DNA of 64,000 bases from Trileptium ribeirensis (lineage: Eukaryota; Nematoda; Enoplea; Enoplida; Thoracostomopsidae): positions 1-64,000 of the forward strand of contig JASANE010003362.1 in the NCBI GenBank assembly GCA_030248225.1, written 5' to 3'. The notes beneath the pieces were generated by a model. The model worked only from the letters and a program-made list of their open reading frames with translations. It did no database searches and had not been told where the DNA came from. The translations under genes and the position numbers were made by a program. This document shows positions 38,401 through 52,269 of the stretch, piece by piece (the first letter of the stretch is position 1; the number at the start of each line of letters is the position of its first letter).

Positions 38401-41400
38401 TCGCTTCATGATCTCTTCAGTGTGTTTTCAAGACCCACTAAAATTAGCGAATTTTTCTCGAATGGCAACAAGTTTTTCTTATTTTGTTTGAAAATTAAAT
38501 ACAATTACTAGCATTAATTATATGTGCTGTACAAATATTATTTGTTAAGAATGAACCGCAGACGTCCGTAGTTTTTTTGTATATTTACGGTGCTTTGAAA
38601 TGTCTACTGGATGCGACAAATGCAGCTTACAAAAACCGTCCACCCAGTTTAAAATGTAAAAAAAATTTCATTATTAAGTAAAATCAACGTACCGTATGAT
38701 ATATTATCCTCTCTCTTGATTACTGTGCAACAGCAAATGTTTTACAACGACTAAGTTCAAGAACGGATAGGCGAATATTCTTAATTTTCCATCGATTGTG
38801 TTGAACAATCGGAACGCAATAGTAACATGTGAGGATATTTTCCCAATTTTTGGTGAGCTATTTATAATTGTTGAAATAGTACTCTGCGTTGCTGCAGTAA
38901 TTCAGAATCAGAAAGCCTACAAAAAATTGGAAAATTACAATACGTAGAAAAATTTGGGAATGTCCTCGGAATATAGCGGCTATAAATTACAAAGACCGGT
39001 AGAGGCCATAGAAATAATCAGTGTTTGCTGTAAAATTTAAAAACGGACATTGCCAAAGGTCACTATTAATCTCTAAATTTCTTTTATTAAAAATAAAAAT
39101 TTTCTATCGCTACAGTACTTTATGTATTTTGAATATTCTGTTTCATTTTTCACCTACCTGTGTGTTCAAACAGAGCCGGCATGGCTATACTTTAAGATTA
39201 ATATTCCTCTAGTGACTGCACAATATGTAGTTAGTGACTGCACAATATGTAGTTAAGGAAACTGACGCCGTCTTTCGCCTCAGCGGTATATCCAGAAGCC
39301 GACGTTGCCTCGCCTGATTTATCTAGACTTTAGATATATTTAGTTGGCGCATTTGGTATATAATTTATTACAGGAATGCACGCACCGCCACGTGAAATCA
39401 AACTAACAATGAAGCACGGCGTCGAAACTAAAAATTATGAAGAGGTACTTGTAACGTATGTAATTTTTGACAGAACCGGCAGTCTGACCAAACCATATAT
39501 ATATGCTGTTTTGTTCAGGTGAATGTCGCTGAAGTTTTACCAACATCTAGCGGGAAAATTGTTTTGTCTCTTAATTTAATAAAGTCTGCCTGTATTTGCT
39601 GATTCCGCTAAGTTTTCCTAAAATTTGTACTAAAAGGGGACTTATTGTGCGACCATCAGTCGTGCAGCTGTTACATTATACAGCAGGAATTGTGGAAATT
39701 CTGGTTTGTATGGTTCTAATAAATACTGACCTCACTTCTCCATGCGTTGGAAATTTTTGCAGGAGACATGGAATGGGGTTCCCTGGCTTTAAGTATTTTG
39801 AAATGTATAAATTTTCAAAATTATTTATTTTTCTGAAAAAAACGCTAAAATTGTTAATAAATGCCACTGGAAACGGTGTAAAAACATCTTTATTGAGGTT
39901 AAAACCGACTTTTCAATCATTCTTTGCTGAAATAAATTAAATTTTTAACTTCAGAAAGGAATTTTTGTAAACAATTTTGCCAAATTTTACGTGAACTTAC
40001 TGGGTTGTTTTATTGGGCGGAAGCAAAAAGTTTTGCCAGGGGGCCCCAACCGAGTGCACCCGTTTTTTGCCAGGGTTCACCGACAATGCCAGACTCAATC
40101 ATTCTCCCCAATTTGGAGAAGCCACCTGACCAGATCTGCTTCTCAACAGGTATGCTTTACATGACGCAAGTCGCGATAATGCTCCAGACGTTTAATTATA
40201 TTACCCCTTATCAGGAATATAATTGTTCCCTGTTACATTTCACAGACAATACTTCGCACCGTTTTAAATAAATCCTTGAGACACATTGGGGAAGTAGCGA
40301 AAAATATTCGAAATATATGTGGCGGTGTCATATTAGCTCTCATAAATTTCAACTTAAGTAATGCCTGAGTAAGTCGTACCTTGTTCAGCATATCAAGTTA
40401 AACTAGTTAAAGTTTTTTCTCCAGTTAAACAAATTTTTTACCACAATTTCGGCTCCGTTTGATTCTTTCCGAAACTGAGCGCCATTATCACCAAAACGGA
40501 ATGCTTGCCACCACTTATATCGTTAGCTCGGGAGCAGAATTATCAGGAACCGGAACTGTGAACTTTGAGAGAAACCAGAAACTGTTTTATAAATATGTAG
40601 TATATATAACAAATAAGAGGAAAAATATATGTTTGATATAGAAATTACTTGAAAGTGGTCGTCATGCTGTTCATGATATATTGATGACGTGTTACTGTTG
40701 CCCAGGAAGCTGAAACATTGCGACGGATGATTAATTTGTCGATCGACATGGTGTTTAACGTTTTTGCGGTTAGCCATTACGTTGGATATTTCCACCACTG
40801 TGTAACCCGTTGTACACTGCGCCACACTCGCTGATTATTCCATCCAAATGCTGATCGTAGGTTATAGAATTACACCCCGTTTTCCGTGCCACGGTTTCTA
40901 TTTTTATCTTAGAAGCACCTAAAATCCTTGGAAACCTGTCTGAACAGAAAAAGTTAAAGTGAGTGTTAAATCGGAATCAGTTTTTATGTATTATGAAATG
41001 AATTCAAATAATGACATGACTAAATGTATAAAAGAGTTTGTAAAATATTTTGAAACTTTATACACACAGATGTTGATGCGCTGCACACTGTGCTGTAACT
41101 ATACCGCCTAGCGTACAACAAGATAAATATGGATAGCTTACTAGCTGTTTTGTTTGTTGATGGACATGTTTTTTATATCCACCATTACGTAATGTATAAA
41201 TAGGATATACAGTTCTGATTTCGCCAAAGGCAAAAATGTGCCGGAATTATGATACGTTATATACGTTGTTTGCTGCATTTTTGACACAAACATGTATTAA
41301 CGTAATATGTACAATGCTCATCTTCAAAATAAGATTTAAATCATTGCTTCAAAATGTAAGCCGGATAAATACATCCTGTATCGTTTCGTTCATCAAGCAA

Positions 41401-43227
41401 ATACATCCTCTAGGATATGTCCAAATCAATCCAATAAGATAACTAATTTTTTAAAATTATAGCTTGCAAAAGCTGAAAAACTGAAGCCTCTGGAAATTGA
41501 GCTCCGCCGTTTGGAAGATCTGAGCGAAAGTATCAGTAATGGCTTTTCATATATGCGACAGCGGGAAGAAGAAATGCGCAATACAAATGGTACGATTATT
41601 TTCGGTTATTTGGACGTTTTAGGATTAAGCGAAGAATTTTTATGTTGTTCTGTGTCACAATTTAACACTATAAGTTGCTGAATTGCTTGTGTGTAGCTTT
41701 CGAATCCTTGATTGTTGTGTTCTTGATCCATTCTGTCTTGTATTACATGTGTAATTATATGTAAGTAAACTTAAGCTGCGTTTATCGACCATCCTATTTT
41801 ATAATAGTCAATAGCGAATCGCAACACCTTATTATGGAACAATTGCAGAAATTTTATCGGTTTTTCGCTAACAGAAAATTGGCAAAATCCTAAACCAATA
41901 CCAAAAATTACAAATTATATTCCAACATATGTTTCACGATATTCAATTGACAGGAAAACTGTTATCTAATACCTATGAATTTCTCGTTTGTATTTGTCTC
42001 TATTTGTGAACAAATTTGTCTCTAAACATAATACTGACGTAACAAATTAATCGGTCTTGTAGTTTAGCTCACAGTGTTCGAGAACAAGGTCGGTTTAATT
42101 TAAATCCTGTAGAATTTCGTTCGTAAATTATCGGCAATTTTCGCCGAAATTTCGCGAGCTCCAATTTATCAGATTTTTATCGCAGATCTGTGTGTTCGCA
42201 AAGGGTTTTGCACCGAATTAGGGTAAGGAAGAAACGTTAGAGAACATTTTCAAACATGAATAGCAAAATAGGATGGTTGGTGGGGTAGGTTAAGTTTACT
42301 GGCGTATTAGTTGACGCAAAGGTCAGCACCATTGAACAGTATAGCGTTTCGTCAGAGAACTAAAACACAATAACTAAGGATTCATTGCTGTAAAAGCATG
42401 GGCATTACTAAACAATTTTATTTTTTATGCTGGTTTCCAATTTGTATCATTTATATTTTGCGGAATTGTACACACTTTTACAGCGCAACATTGCTACGGG
42501 TTTTATTCATCTGTTTGCTGTTGCTTTATAATATGTTAAATCGGAATTTCCCCGCTGAAAACACTACGGAGCATTTGAATACCGCTTGATACACACAAGG
42601 AAGCAAACGATGTGAGAGCTAGCTCAAGATCTGGTAGGCATATAAGTGAAATTAGTTTATGAGAATAATTTATTCAATGGGATTAGTAATCTCAACCCCG
42701 CGTCGCGGTTCCGCTATAGAGGCTTACATCTTATGTCCACCTGCTGAACCTATTGACCACCTTTCACGTCTTGGAAATTTGGTTCCGAGGACATATTTTC
42801 GTCTTGGACGGACGCAAGATATGTACATTATATACCATTATTATATTATATATACACGTGTGTGCAAGCAAAATAATGCCCCCTTAATAGACTTTTCCAA
42901 TCACCCCTCCCAATTTTTGGTCAGACGTTCACAACAAAGGAACTTGTTGCGAGAAGCCCTTCGCAACCCTGAAATTTTCATTACGACCACATCGATGCTT
43001 CTAGCATGGGAATTGAACCTGCAAGACGTCCCATTGATTAAGTTGTGTCCTTTTACTTTAAATAAAATGTTTTTATTCGGTTATTGTTGTTTATTTCTAT
43101 TTTAGAATCCACCAATTCACGTGTCTTATACCTCAGTATCTTCAGCATGTGTTGCCTTTTGGGTCTTGCAACGTGGCAGGTGCTGTATTTGAGAAGATAT
43201 TTCAAGGCTAAAAAGTTGATCGACTAA
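35495..43227 (+). CDS. TMED10: TMED10 / p24-delta cargo receptor, five exons
   Basis: This type I membrane protein cycles between ER and Golgi in COPI/COPII vesicles as a p24-family cargo receptor. Coding exons are 35495-35674, 38144-38270, 39374-39444, 41463-41589 and 43106-43227; all introns are GT..AG. Together they make 627 bp, 208 aa (human 219). Residues 1-20 are a signal peptide ending VSG. A GOLD domain follows with its two cysteines (NVKRC, FDIC), then [14 protein letters not shown] and a coiled coil ([22 protein letters not shown]...QREEEMR). A membrane helix spans about 175-197. The cytosolic tail keeps the dibasic KKLID end, while the usual FF motif is YF. Reading frame and splice phases agree at every junction. 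Introns are 1.1-2.5 kb and hold repeat debris. Confidence 0.96.
35740..36115. repeat. GGCCCCCTGG-rich repeat in TMED10 intron 1
   Basis: Blocks of GGCCCCCTGG/CCCCTGGTTCA(C/T) words flank an AT-rich middle with repeated CAAAATTTG. Similar words (GTTTTGCCAGGGGGCCCC) recur inverted at about 40025-40090 in intron 3. It is probably a non-autonomous transposon, but the ends are not defined. Confidence 0.45.
36400..36458 (-). pseudogene. tRNA-like remnant (SINE head)
   Basis: The minus strand reads GACCGCGTGGCAC.GGGGTTAGAGCGC, a tRNA A-box, then AGGTCTTAGAG and GATGGGATCCCATC. The last looks like a T-arm stem whose loop has been deleted. It lies in TMED10 intron 1, antisense to the gene. Confidence 0.5.
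39211..39254 (+). repeat. Exact 22-bp tandem duplication
   Basis: The 22-bp unit AGTGACTGCACAATATGTAGTT (39211-39232) is repeated exactly at 39233-39254 in TMED10 intron 2. The exact match implies a recent duplication. Confidence 0.9.
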
Positions 43228-46200
43228 ATAATTTTTGCCTAGATATTGTGATGCCGCTATCGTTAATATTTTATCTTACATCCAATACAATGTGCGAAAA
43301 CTCGTTCTGCATATAATTTCACAGTGTTGACACAGCAACACAAAACTTAGTAAGCAGAAAATGCTCAGTTTTATGATATTGGTTAATGGCAGGCGCAAAA
43401 CAACTTATTCATAATATGTCTGTGGTGTGTTGAAAATTCTTAGTCAATGTTGATTAAATTTAGAGAATTTATAGCTGTTCTTAACGCTTCTAATAGTACA
43501 TGTTAATTTTGCAAAAATTGGATACAAAGCGAAACCTTGAGGTACTGTACTGATTGTAAAATCCGCAAGACTTTCTTGTGCGCACGAAATGCATGCTAGA
43601 TCTAACTTATGGGAACGGACAAAATACTAATTGATGAGCGTCGTCTCAAAATAGTCTCGTGTTTTCAAAACAAGTTTTAGTTAAAATTCAAGCAGTTTTA
43701 TGTATGATGTTACATCATAAAATGTCACTATTGCTATCCTTGTATACGTGTTTGCTGTTTAGCTGCATATATCCCGTTCATCATAGTATAGTTGATATAA
43801 TGAGTTCGTAATGGCTGTGTCTGTAGAAAAAAACAGGTTTCTATATTAAAATATAAGATTAGGCTCGATTATTTACATGTGTTGTTCAGTTTTCATACAA
43901 GTGCTGTTCCCTTTTTAACTTGCTCTTCCTGTTCGTGAAGAAATGTAAAATTTTGGAGTCGTACATGGTGTACCCGTTGCCGTGATGACTCTGCTCCACT
44001 ATAGAAGGAATGTGGTGGTACTGCTGATATTTAGTTTATCTTTAGTAATATTTATTGAATGAACTATATATAATTTAATTTTGATCACATACTTGTGAAT
44101 AATTTTATTATACTTTTTGCAACGATTTTACATTTTCGTGATAAAATCATGAAATGTTAGTTAGCTTTTTAATGAGTCAAGGTAGCGACTGATAATTGCA
44201 TGGTTTTGATAGAAAAAGTTGACATAATATGTTTCAGGGGATAATTTGGGTGCAAAATGTTAGGGAGGAGGAGAAAGGAGTCTCGTAGGTCGGGCCGAAT
44301 GTCGTGGCGGATCCATTAGGGTGGGCATTATTCACACCGCAAAATACTTCATTAGGTGCAATCGTGTCCTATTGTGTATACATTCTATATTCTATACGTA
44401 TTACTATAGTATGCACGATAGAATACATATATAACAGCATAACGGAGACCTAGAAGCTACACTAAATTCACGACGAATAGCCAAATACAATCGCAAAAGC
44501 ATGTGTTGTAAAAATTATACATATACATGTTTGTAAATAGTCTCGGGTGGAAAGGAGCATACTCTTGAGGCCTTGGCGGACTCGTTTAAAGGTCGCCTCC
44601 ATCCGCAACCTGTAAAAAAATAAAAAAACCCGTCGCTTTGATGTTTTCAATTAAAACGATACTTCGAAATTACTCCGATAACGTGAAATTTTAAAAAATC
44701 AAAAGTTTTGTGCTTTGCTGATGTTTTGACAGTACTCTAACACGCAGTTTTTAATAAAACTTATTCATATGATATCTTGCTGGTTTGACTATGACGTTAG
44801 CTCGCTAATACATGTATAATTCCTAAAACACGGTTGACTTTGTGAATAGTAGTTTTGATTTAGTAATTTTGTACTGTACATACATGCAACTGCTAGGCTG
44901 AGTGCTCTGCTCAGCCTATATTGTATGATGAATTTCTGTATATACAGGCTCAACGAATTAGTTTAGAACGGTAAGTTATCTTATATAGGATTGATGCTGA
45001 ATATAAATAGGAAAGGTTTTTTATTTTAGCCCTAGGCCGAGTTTTGACGATTTTGAGGATACCATTCTATTCAGCTCAATGAGTTGGCTCAGAAAATGTG
45101 CATTTCGGGCACTATATGACATATTTTTTAGTTCCTTCTTGGTATATATACAAAATCTTCGAATGAAGTGTTTTCGATAAATTTTCGATCAGATTTGACG
45201 AGCTAAGTCAAATGGTGGTAAAATCCGTGCGATCGGTTCATAAGTTAACGACTTATGCTTAGGTTTGATTTCACGGAAATGGCAATAACTTTGGAACTGG
45301 ATGGACTATATATTGTCTGGGAAATAAACAATCGAAAAAGAAATTGCCATAAAAGTGACCGAAATAAAACTTATTATTATGAGTCAGCTGAACCCAATGG
45401 ACCAAAATTATCGATGTATCTTCAAAATTGTCTAAAGGGAGGGGGAGACTAAAGGAAAAGGTTCAATTATATTATTATTCAAATTAGATTAGATTCAAAT
45501 ATTCGATTGTGTATATATAATAGTTTTAAAATATTTAAACAATATGACTTTGATATATATATATTAGTATTAAATTATTTAAACAACATGACTTTGATGT
45601 TGATCGTATAGCGTATTTTAGATCATTTTTTGGGTTTGGTAGCTACCTGTTATATAAAATTAATATTAAGCTGCTTTAAAGGTATTATGTTTGCTACCAT
45701 TTTTAATTACACGCAGAGATTGCTGCTAATTTATTTTTGAACATTGTAAGTGAAAAAATGTATTCATTTAACCCATTCGCGTGGATATATGTTTTTGCTT
45801 TATTTTGTGTATCATTCCAGTAGTAGTTTGCATAAATTTGGCAAGATATTGGGAGAATTTTCGCGGTATGCAGCTAACAGTAATGATTTAACATGGGATC
45901 CGTTTTAACGTTGCGCCATGAGTATCAATTTGGATTTCACACCAGCCGAGATTCAGTGTTTGGACCGCACAATCATTGTTAGAAATTGATCCGAGCGGCC
46001 ACGGCATAGATATTATTGAATGAAATCAAAGAGAGCATTAATGGGCTCGAATATTCAAAGTCCTGCGGCCTTAAAGATCATGCAGACTATTGAAAGGCCT
46101 CACAAGCTTGGAATTTTGTATTCCCAAAAATGTTGTATGCATTTTAATTTAAGTATATATGTGTACAAAATATTTCACAAGTCAGTACGTCAATTTCACA

Positions 46201-48600
46201 CGTAATGAATTTTATGTCAGCGGCGAATGGGGGTGAATAGTGACATTTTGAAATGAGAATGGTGGCTTGTGTGCGAAACTATTTTTGATCCTTTTGAACG
46301 TTTTACTTTATTAGCTATGCCTCGCCATCGATGTGCGCTTAGCAAGCCATTTCTCAATAATACTGTCTTATACCACAGTGTTCCACATTATTTAGCGGTT
46401 AGTTCTGCCCCATGCCCCCTCCCGCATACTCGGCGCAATTTTGCAACATGAGGTTTCTGGTTTTCAAAATTAGCTCCGGCCATTGTCAGCATCAGGTTTC
46501 TTGATGTGCAAAAAAGTCAATAACTTTTGGATGCGTTTAAGGTCATGTTTACTGGGGCCTGGGAATGTTATGCTGCAGTAAAAATTGAAACGTAAATTTA
46601 GAAGCATTAAATTTTGCCTCATATAAAATCTGTTAAATTAAATGTTATTTCCTGTTCTTTAGCGATTGTTCTGATGGAAGATGGTCAATTTCATACTGCG
46701 CTTAACTTAAGGAGTTTTCAATCTTTTTCCTTCTTCGATATACTGTATATACTTATATACTGTGTGATAGCACAAAAAATAAAATGTGAAACAATCTGTT
46801 TCGATCAGATATCAGTTCAAGGTGAAATGCTTGAAATAGGTTCGTATGTGTGGTTACAATTATACCTAAAAGCCTAAATTAGGCTAGTCGTCGTATTTTG
46901 TTCAATTATTAATTTACGTATGCATATTTTAAGCATGGTTTTAAGTTTTTCATTAATGTTTTGTGCACTATGCTTTTTTGTGTTGCTGTTGAGTCAAAAT
47001 GTAAGGAACTCTGCTGCAATATGTTTCGTTGGATAGCGTTTTGAGTACTTATATGACCTCTGACTGATGTTAGATATAAGCCGTGGACGTGGATTATTAG
47101 ACGCGCCCACTCGTTTACATAGGCGTAGCCAGGGACGAACTCTTGGAAGTGCCTAATAATTAATAATGCCCGCTATCCGTAACTTAACTTAAGGCATTCC
47201 TGCTTCCCAGCGCCACAGATTGAAGGGGCCTACTTCCCTAGGGCCCTCTTTGTCGACATCCTTGTTCGTTCGTTTAAGAGCCGAAGTTAATGGTCATGAC
47301 ACACAGGTAGAAAACCGGAGAGAAACATGGCAATGTTACTTGTTGCTTTACCCTATCCGCCTTGTAGTATATCACGCAAGCCTTGGTATTGAAGCTACAT
47401 GTCACACTTAGTTGTGTTTGACGTAAAACAGATTACGATACTCGAATTATAAGCCATTCAGAATATTATGCATAAGTCGTCGCGGATTCAGAGTCACATT
47501 TGAATAGCAGAACATACTTGTACGAACGATATAAGTATCAATTTTTAATGTTTCGGCTTAGTCGTCGTGGATGGGCGTAACCACGAGGTCAAATGTGGAG
47601 CTGTCCGATATGTATGAGTAGAAGTTTTATTGATAATTATTGCTAGTCTTATAATTACGCTACTGCGGTGGTGCTTTGGATATATTGGAGAAAAATTTAT
47701 AAAGTACATAACGTATTGTTTTAAATAATGTGTTGGTCTTTATGCATATTTAATATAATTGTTATTATTAAGATGATATAGGTATATTTATTATGTGGTC
47801 GTTAACTCGAGAGTTTAGTTAAACCCACGCTGTCAAAACAGTTAGTCAAATTTAACTTGGCGGAATCGGTCCCAATCTGACTCAGTCACTATGAGTCTAA
47901 CTTAGTTTGAGTCGATTTTGACTTAAAATCTGACCCTTACTGAGTGAGTGATTGGTTTAGTTTTTTAGCAAAAATGACACTCAGTGTTAGTGAGGCAGGT
48001 TAATACCGAATCGGTTGTATCAAATGACTTAGCTGTTTACTTCAATCCGTCTTTGTGCTCATTCCGTAAGTGATATGGTGACTTTTTCCATTATATATGT
48101 CGACATATTTGAGGGTTAAAATGTCCCTAATATCAAAGTTTGCATTATTTCATGAATTCGGTCGGACATCCCTGTTTTAAATCCGGCCAAACCGTATGTT
48201 GAGGTTGACCTTGCGCAAGAACAGTTTTTATAGCTATAAAATCATATATTTATAGTGTAGATTCGAAGTTCTGTCCGCTTGAATACATATAGGATGCGGT
48301 AGTCATATTTTCGAATAAAATGTGAAATGACGTTTTCCAGTAAATATACTACAATGTCTACAACAGTATCGTGTTGTAAATGTTAGCGGCTGTATCATGT
48401 CGCAGTATATATATATAGCAGAACCAACCTCCACTAGTTTAGTTCTTTGTATTGTACGCCCGAAATCCGTGTTTTTATATATATACAATAAGTACAGTAG
48501 AAGGTTAATACTTGTAAGCCTTGAATGGAACCAGTGTAAATAAATATCATAGCCAATGTACCTTTTAGGGGCGGAAGTGAAATGCATGCTATACTGTTTA
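43228..48600. other. AT-rich intergenic DNA, no gene recognised
   Basis: The region contains only short chance frames. Small features are a diverged direct repeat ending TTTAAACAA(T/C)ATGACTTTGAT at about 45535 and 45575, and a GACTCAGT-type low-complexity tract at about 47870-48000. A short segment at 47180-47220 has the words GCATTCCTGCTTCCCAGCGCCACAG, similar to 18216-18240. Confidence 0.5.
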
Positions 48601-48660
48601 CGCTAAGCCTCAGGCTTAGCCTAGGCTGCAGTTCTTATATGGGCCCAATTGGGGGGGGGT

Positions 48661-49015
48661 TGCCGCTTTTCGAACCAGCTCCCAAAGCTGTTATTTCTGT
48701 AACAATATATGATAAATGTCTGACCCCTAAAGGAAACATGGGCCATTTATGAATCCATAGAGCGTTTTGCAAATAGGTATAGTTTTTCACCTAGACTTGA
48801 GTTTATTGACGATGTATACCAAACAGTGTTCTCCGGGTAATATATTACCTAAATATATCCAATTTGTGTCTATAAGATATTATATTTGTTATTATGTGAT
48901 GTTACTTTAATAAAAATATTTCATGGCTGTGCGTACTAAGGAGTGGTGTCTTCTAATGTGTACTAGGACCAGTTCTGGCCCTAAGGGATCCCAGCTGCAC
49001 CACTCTCAGTATTCA
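48661..49015 (+). mobile_element. Candidate LTR with adjoining primer-site-like sequence
   Basis: The segment begins TGCCGC just after a run of nine G (48651-48659, PPT-like) and ends TTCA. It carries AATAAA at 48909-48914. Three bases later comes TGGCGCCCGGACAACCCC (49019-49036), which looks like a tRNA primer binding site. A PPT on one side and a PBS on the other is unusual for a single LTR, so one of them may be chance. No second copy of the LTR was found in the window. Confidence 0.3.
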
Positions 49016-50175
49016 TTGTGGCGCCCGGACAACCCCGGCTTACACGATTCCCCGGTGGACCCTAGTCTGACCGATGGGAACCGCTTAGCTTAGTAGGCCG
49101 CCGGCGGGTTTACCAGGGTGTTCGGCCTGGCCCCTATAATGGCCCACGTGTCTAGTGGCATGCAGGTCCCCCTGAGGGAGGGTCATCCCTTAAGCCTGCT
49201 CACAGGTAATAGGGCGGACCCGTCTTTCCCTCATCTCCGATTATCGAATCTTATGCCCTATGTCGGGCCAGCTTTTCGAACTGTGGAGCCCAATTTTATA
49301 AAGATTTTAGTGAACTTAACGAATATTCCGTAGCCCTTGGGCTCGAGTACGCGGAGTTTGGCCGGGTCCCTTAGCTCAACTTGGAGTCGGACACGCTGAG
49401 CCTGCTCGGGCTATTATGTATAAGACGTTGGCGTTAAAGCTCAGGAACTCGCACCAAGACTTATTGCTAACAACAAGCACATGGGGCGCGGGTGCATGCA
49501 GAGTTGGAGGAGCGCTGAGGGTAGGCGGACCAACATTGAATTTTAGCAAAGCCCGAACAGATGCCTTGGCGGAGAGCGACGACATGGCAACAAGAGAACG
49601 GCAGGACGGGAGCGAGCGTCGTTGGGGTTGCGTATTGGAGGAGAACAGGGATCTCCGTTAACTAACACTGAACGCCTTAGTAGGGTCATGCAATTCTTGC
49701 TGCAGGGGCCTGAATTTAAATCGATCTATTCCGCCTACTAAGTTTCACACGCAAAACCTTTTTATTTCATGGATTTCCCTTTTTTGACAAAGAATTAAAA
49801 CATAGGCACGCATTTACAAAACAAAATTCACCCACTCGGGTGCATAAAAACATTGTATCATTTACATCAAGGGCGAGCCAGAACCCGAGCCCATGTGCGC
49901 GGTCCTGGGCCCAACTGATACTGTAACGATTAGTTCAAATGTGGTAGAAATTTGACACCCCTTTTAAATTTGTCTTCTCTACGCCCCCGTTGGCTGACGA
50001 AATAATGTCCCATGAGCTCCATTTGGGCTCTTTTCGAAACGCGGAGCCCTCGACCCGAAATTTAGTACTAACGTCCTTGCCTACTGTTCACTTCCACGTT
50101 AATTATCCAAGACTCCTAACATCTTCAGTGCCGCCCTAAGCTTGATCTCGCGTTTGCCTTTATTCAATTTTAGAA

Positions 50176-50341
50176 GCGCGGGCACAGCACTTACGGGCGC
50201 GCGAGGCGTCCAACGGACGCCCCAACACCCGTAAGGGCTGTCCCTATTCCTATGCCTAAGCGTGGAAGTTTTAAATCTCTGGGAGGTGCCTCGAGCGGAA
50301 CTCTTCCACGCGTCCGCAATCGAAGAGTCCACCCGAGATAA
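50176..50341. repeat. GC-rich direct repeat, copy 1 of 2
   Basis: This matches 50686-50850 at a 510-bp offset. Shared parts are GCGCGGG.ACAGCACTTACGGG, CGCGAGGC.TCCAACGGAC.CCCC and, after a variable stretch, CTCTTCCAC..G..TGC...CGAAGAGTCCACCCG. Confidence 0.75.
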
Positions 50342-50685
50342 CCAGAGCTCCCCAGACTCAGCTCTCGAATTTTCCTTTTTGGTTAGAAACTTTGACCGGC
50401 GACTTCCTAAGCGCGAAAATTTTAAAACCCTGAACTCCACGATATAATCCTCAAAGCACCTACTCGACATTTTAGCGGCGTGCCATTCAGAAAACACTAC
50501 TAAAATTTTCGACTGCGTAACATGGCAATATGCTGTGAAACACAGAATAGTTCACCCACTGGGCAAAAACTATAAAAACGACCCAGGAGGTGGGGAACCA
50601 GTCGAGTGCGGGAGGACCTTCCCCAATTTTTGCAATTTAGACGCGATCCCGACTACAATTTGTCCAACGCTCAACCCACTTCTCC

Positions 50686-50850
50686 AGCGCGGGTACAGCA
50701 CTTACGGGAGCGCGAGGCATCCAACGGACTCCCCAGCACCGGGAAGGGCTGGCCCTGGTCCTAAGCTCGAGCGAAAATTCAAAAACATCGGAAAACCCCG
50801 GGCGGAGCCTCTTCCACACGGCTGCATGCCGAAGAGTCCACCCGGGCTAA
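50686..50850. repeat. GC-rich direct repeat, copy 2 of 2
   Basis: This is the second copy of 50176-50341. Tandem repeats of this size are common in retroelement U3 regions and leaders, but that role is inferred from context only. Confidence 0.75.
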
Positions 50851-52269
50851 ACGAAAACCAAAAACAACGAAAAACGAAGCAACGGGAAATAAAAGAAAGC
50901 TTGGCGACAACCGCCAACACGACCAAATTTTAAAAAACAAGGCTCGACTGGTCCCGATTTAAAGCGAGTGGTCTCCTTTTATACGACTGTACCCCCCGAG
51001 CCTCTTAACCCCGCCACCGCATACCAACTTCGAAATTTCAAACTTTATGAAATCGTAGGCGAATCACAAATATAAACGTACAGCAACGTAAGCAACCAAA
51101 CTATGTGAAATATATAGACAACAAATAATATGTACAAACAAACAAATAAGCGACAACAAATATAACAATGTCTTGCCCTGCAAAACAATTAGCAATAAAC
51201 ACCAAAGAAACGACGCCGACAACATACAACAGAATGACAGTGGCATACGTGGCCAAGCTCGGCCCGTAAACAACAAAACCGCCCCCTGGTCGGTGCGGCA
51301 AAACTTTTAGGAGCAAGATATAACGGCGCTCAGGGCGCCGTTTGCTCATTGGTATATCGCCACATTTTTGCCGATATCTCGGGATCAAAAAAACAGTAGG
51401 CTGCCGGGGGCAGGACCAGAATCATGCCCTGGCAGGCCGGCTACTGATGAGAAATTGATATTTAAGGTATCTCCCACGAGAGGCCCGCTAGAGGCCAGTT
51501 TGCACGCCCAAAATGGAAAATTTTGGGGTCCCAATTAAGTTTGGAGGATCCTGAGCAGACCCGCGGGGGTGGGCGGCCCCGGTTTTCAGGTAAACGGTTA
51601 GGGTGAGACCCGATAAGTGTCCCGGGCTCCAAAAATCTGGGAGTTTGGATTATTTTAGGTACCCTTTTGGGTTTAGAAAATGGGAGGCTTAAGCGCCTGT
51701 TCGGGGGTCCCTAAGTATTTAGGGGATCCAAATTTTTAGACCCGCCGGGACGATTTGACACCCCAGCAGAGTCCTTAAGAGGGCTCAGTCACCCCCATTC
51801 CCATAAAATTTGTGGGTAGCCCAAAAATTAAATTTTCGCGTCGCACCCTAAAATGGCGCCTTAGAAATTCTGTATCCTAAAATAGTCTGTTTTGATTTTC
51901 TCCGACCAAGGATTTTGATCACTTAAAACCCTGCTTGGGGCTCATCCGGATATTCCTCGACCTATTAAAATATATAACGAGCACCAATACACAGCAGCTA
52001 TCGCGAGATACTGATTATTCGGCGTGTGCGCTGGGATCGGCCAAGGGCGACCAGTTTTTGTATAATACCAAAAATCTCTGAAACGTCCGTTGGTCCCCGG
52101 CCTCGCCGAACGCACACCCGCTCTACGCTCTAAATACAATAAAATATATATCCGATAATGCACAAACGTCTTAGATACACCGTGCAACATCAATTTATTT
52201 CCCGAGGATCGACCGGACACCCCTACTAATGATCCTGTTTCTGTATTCGGTGCCAAAATCACCCCGGGC

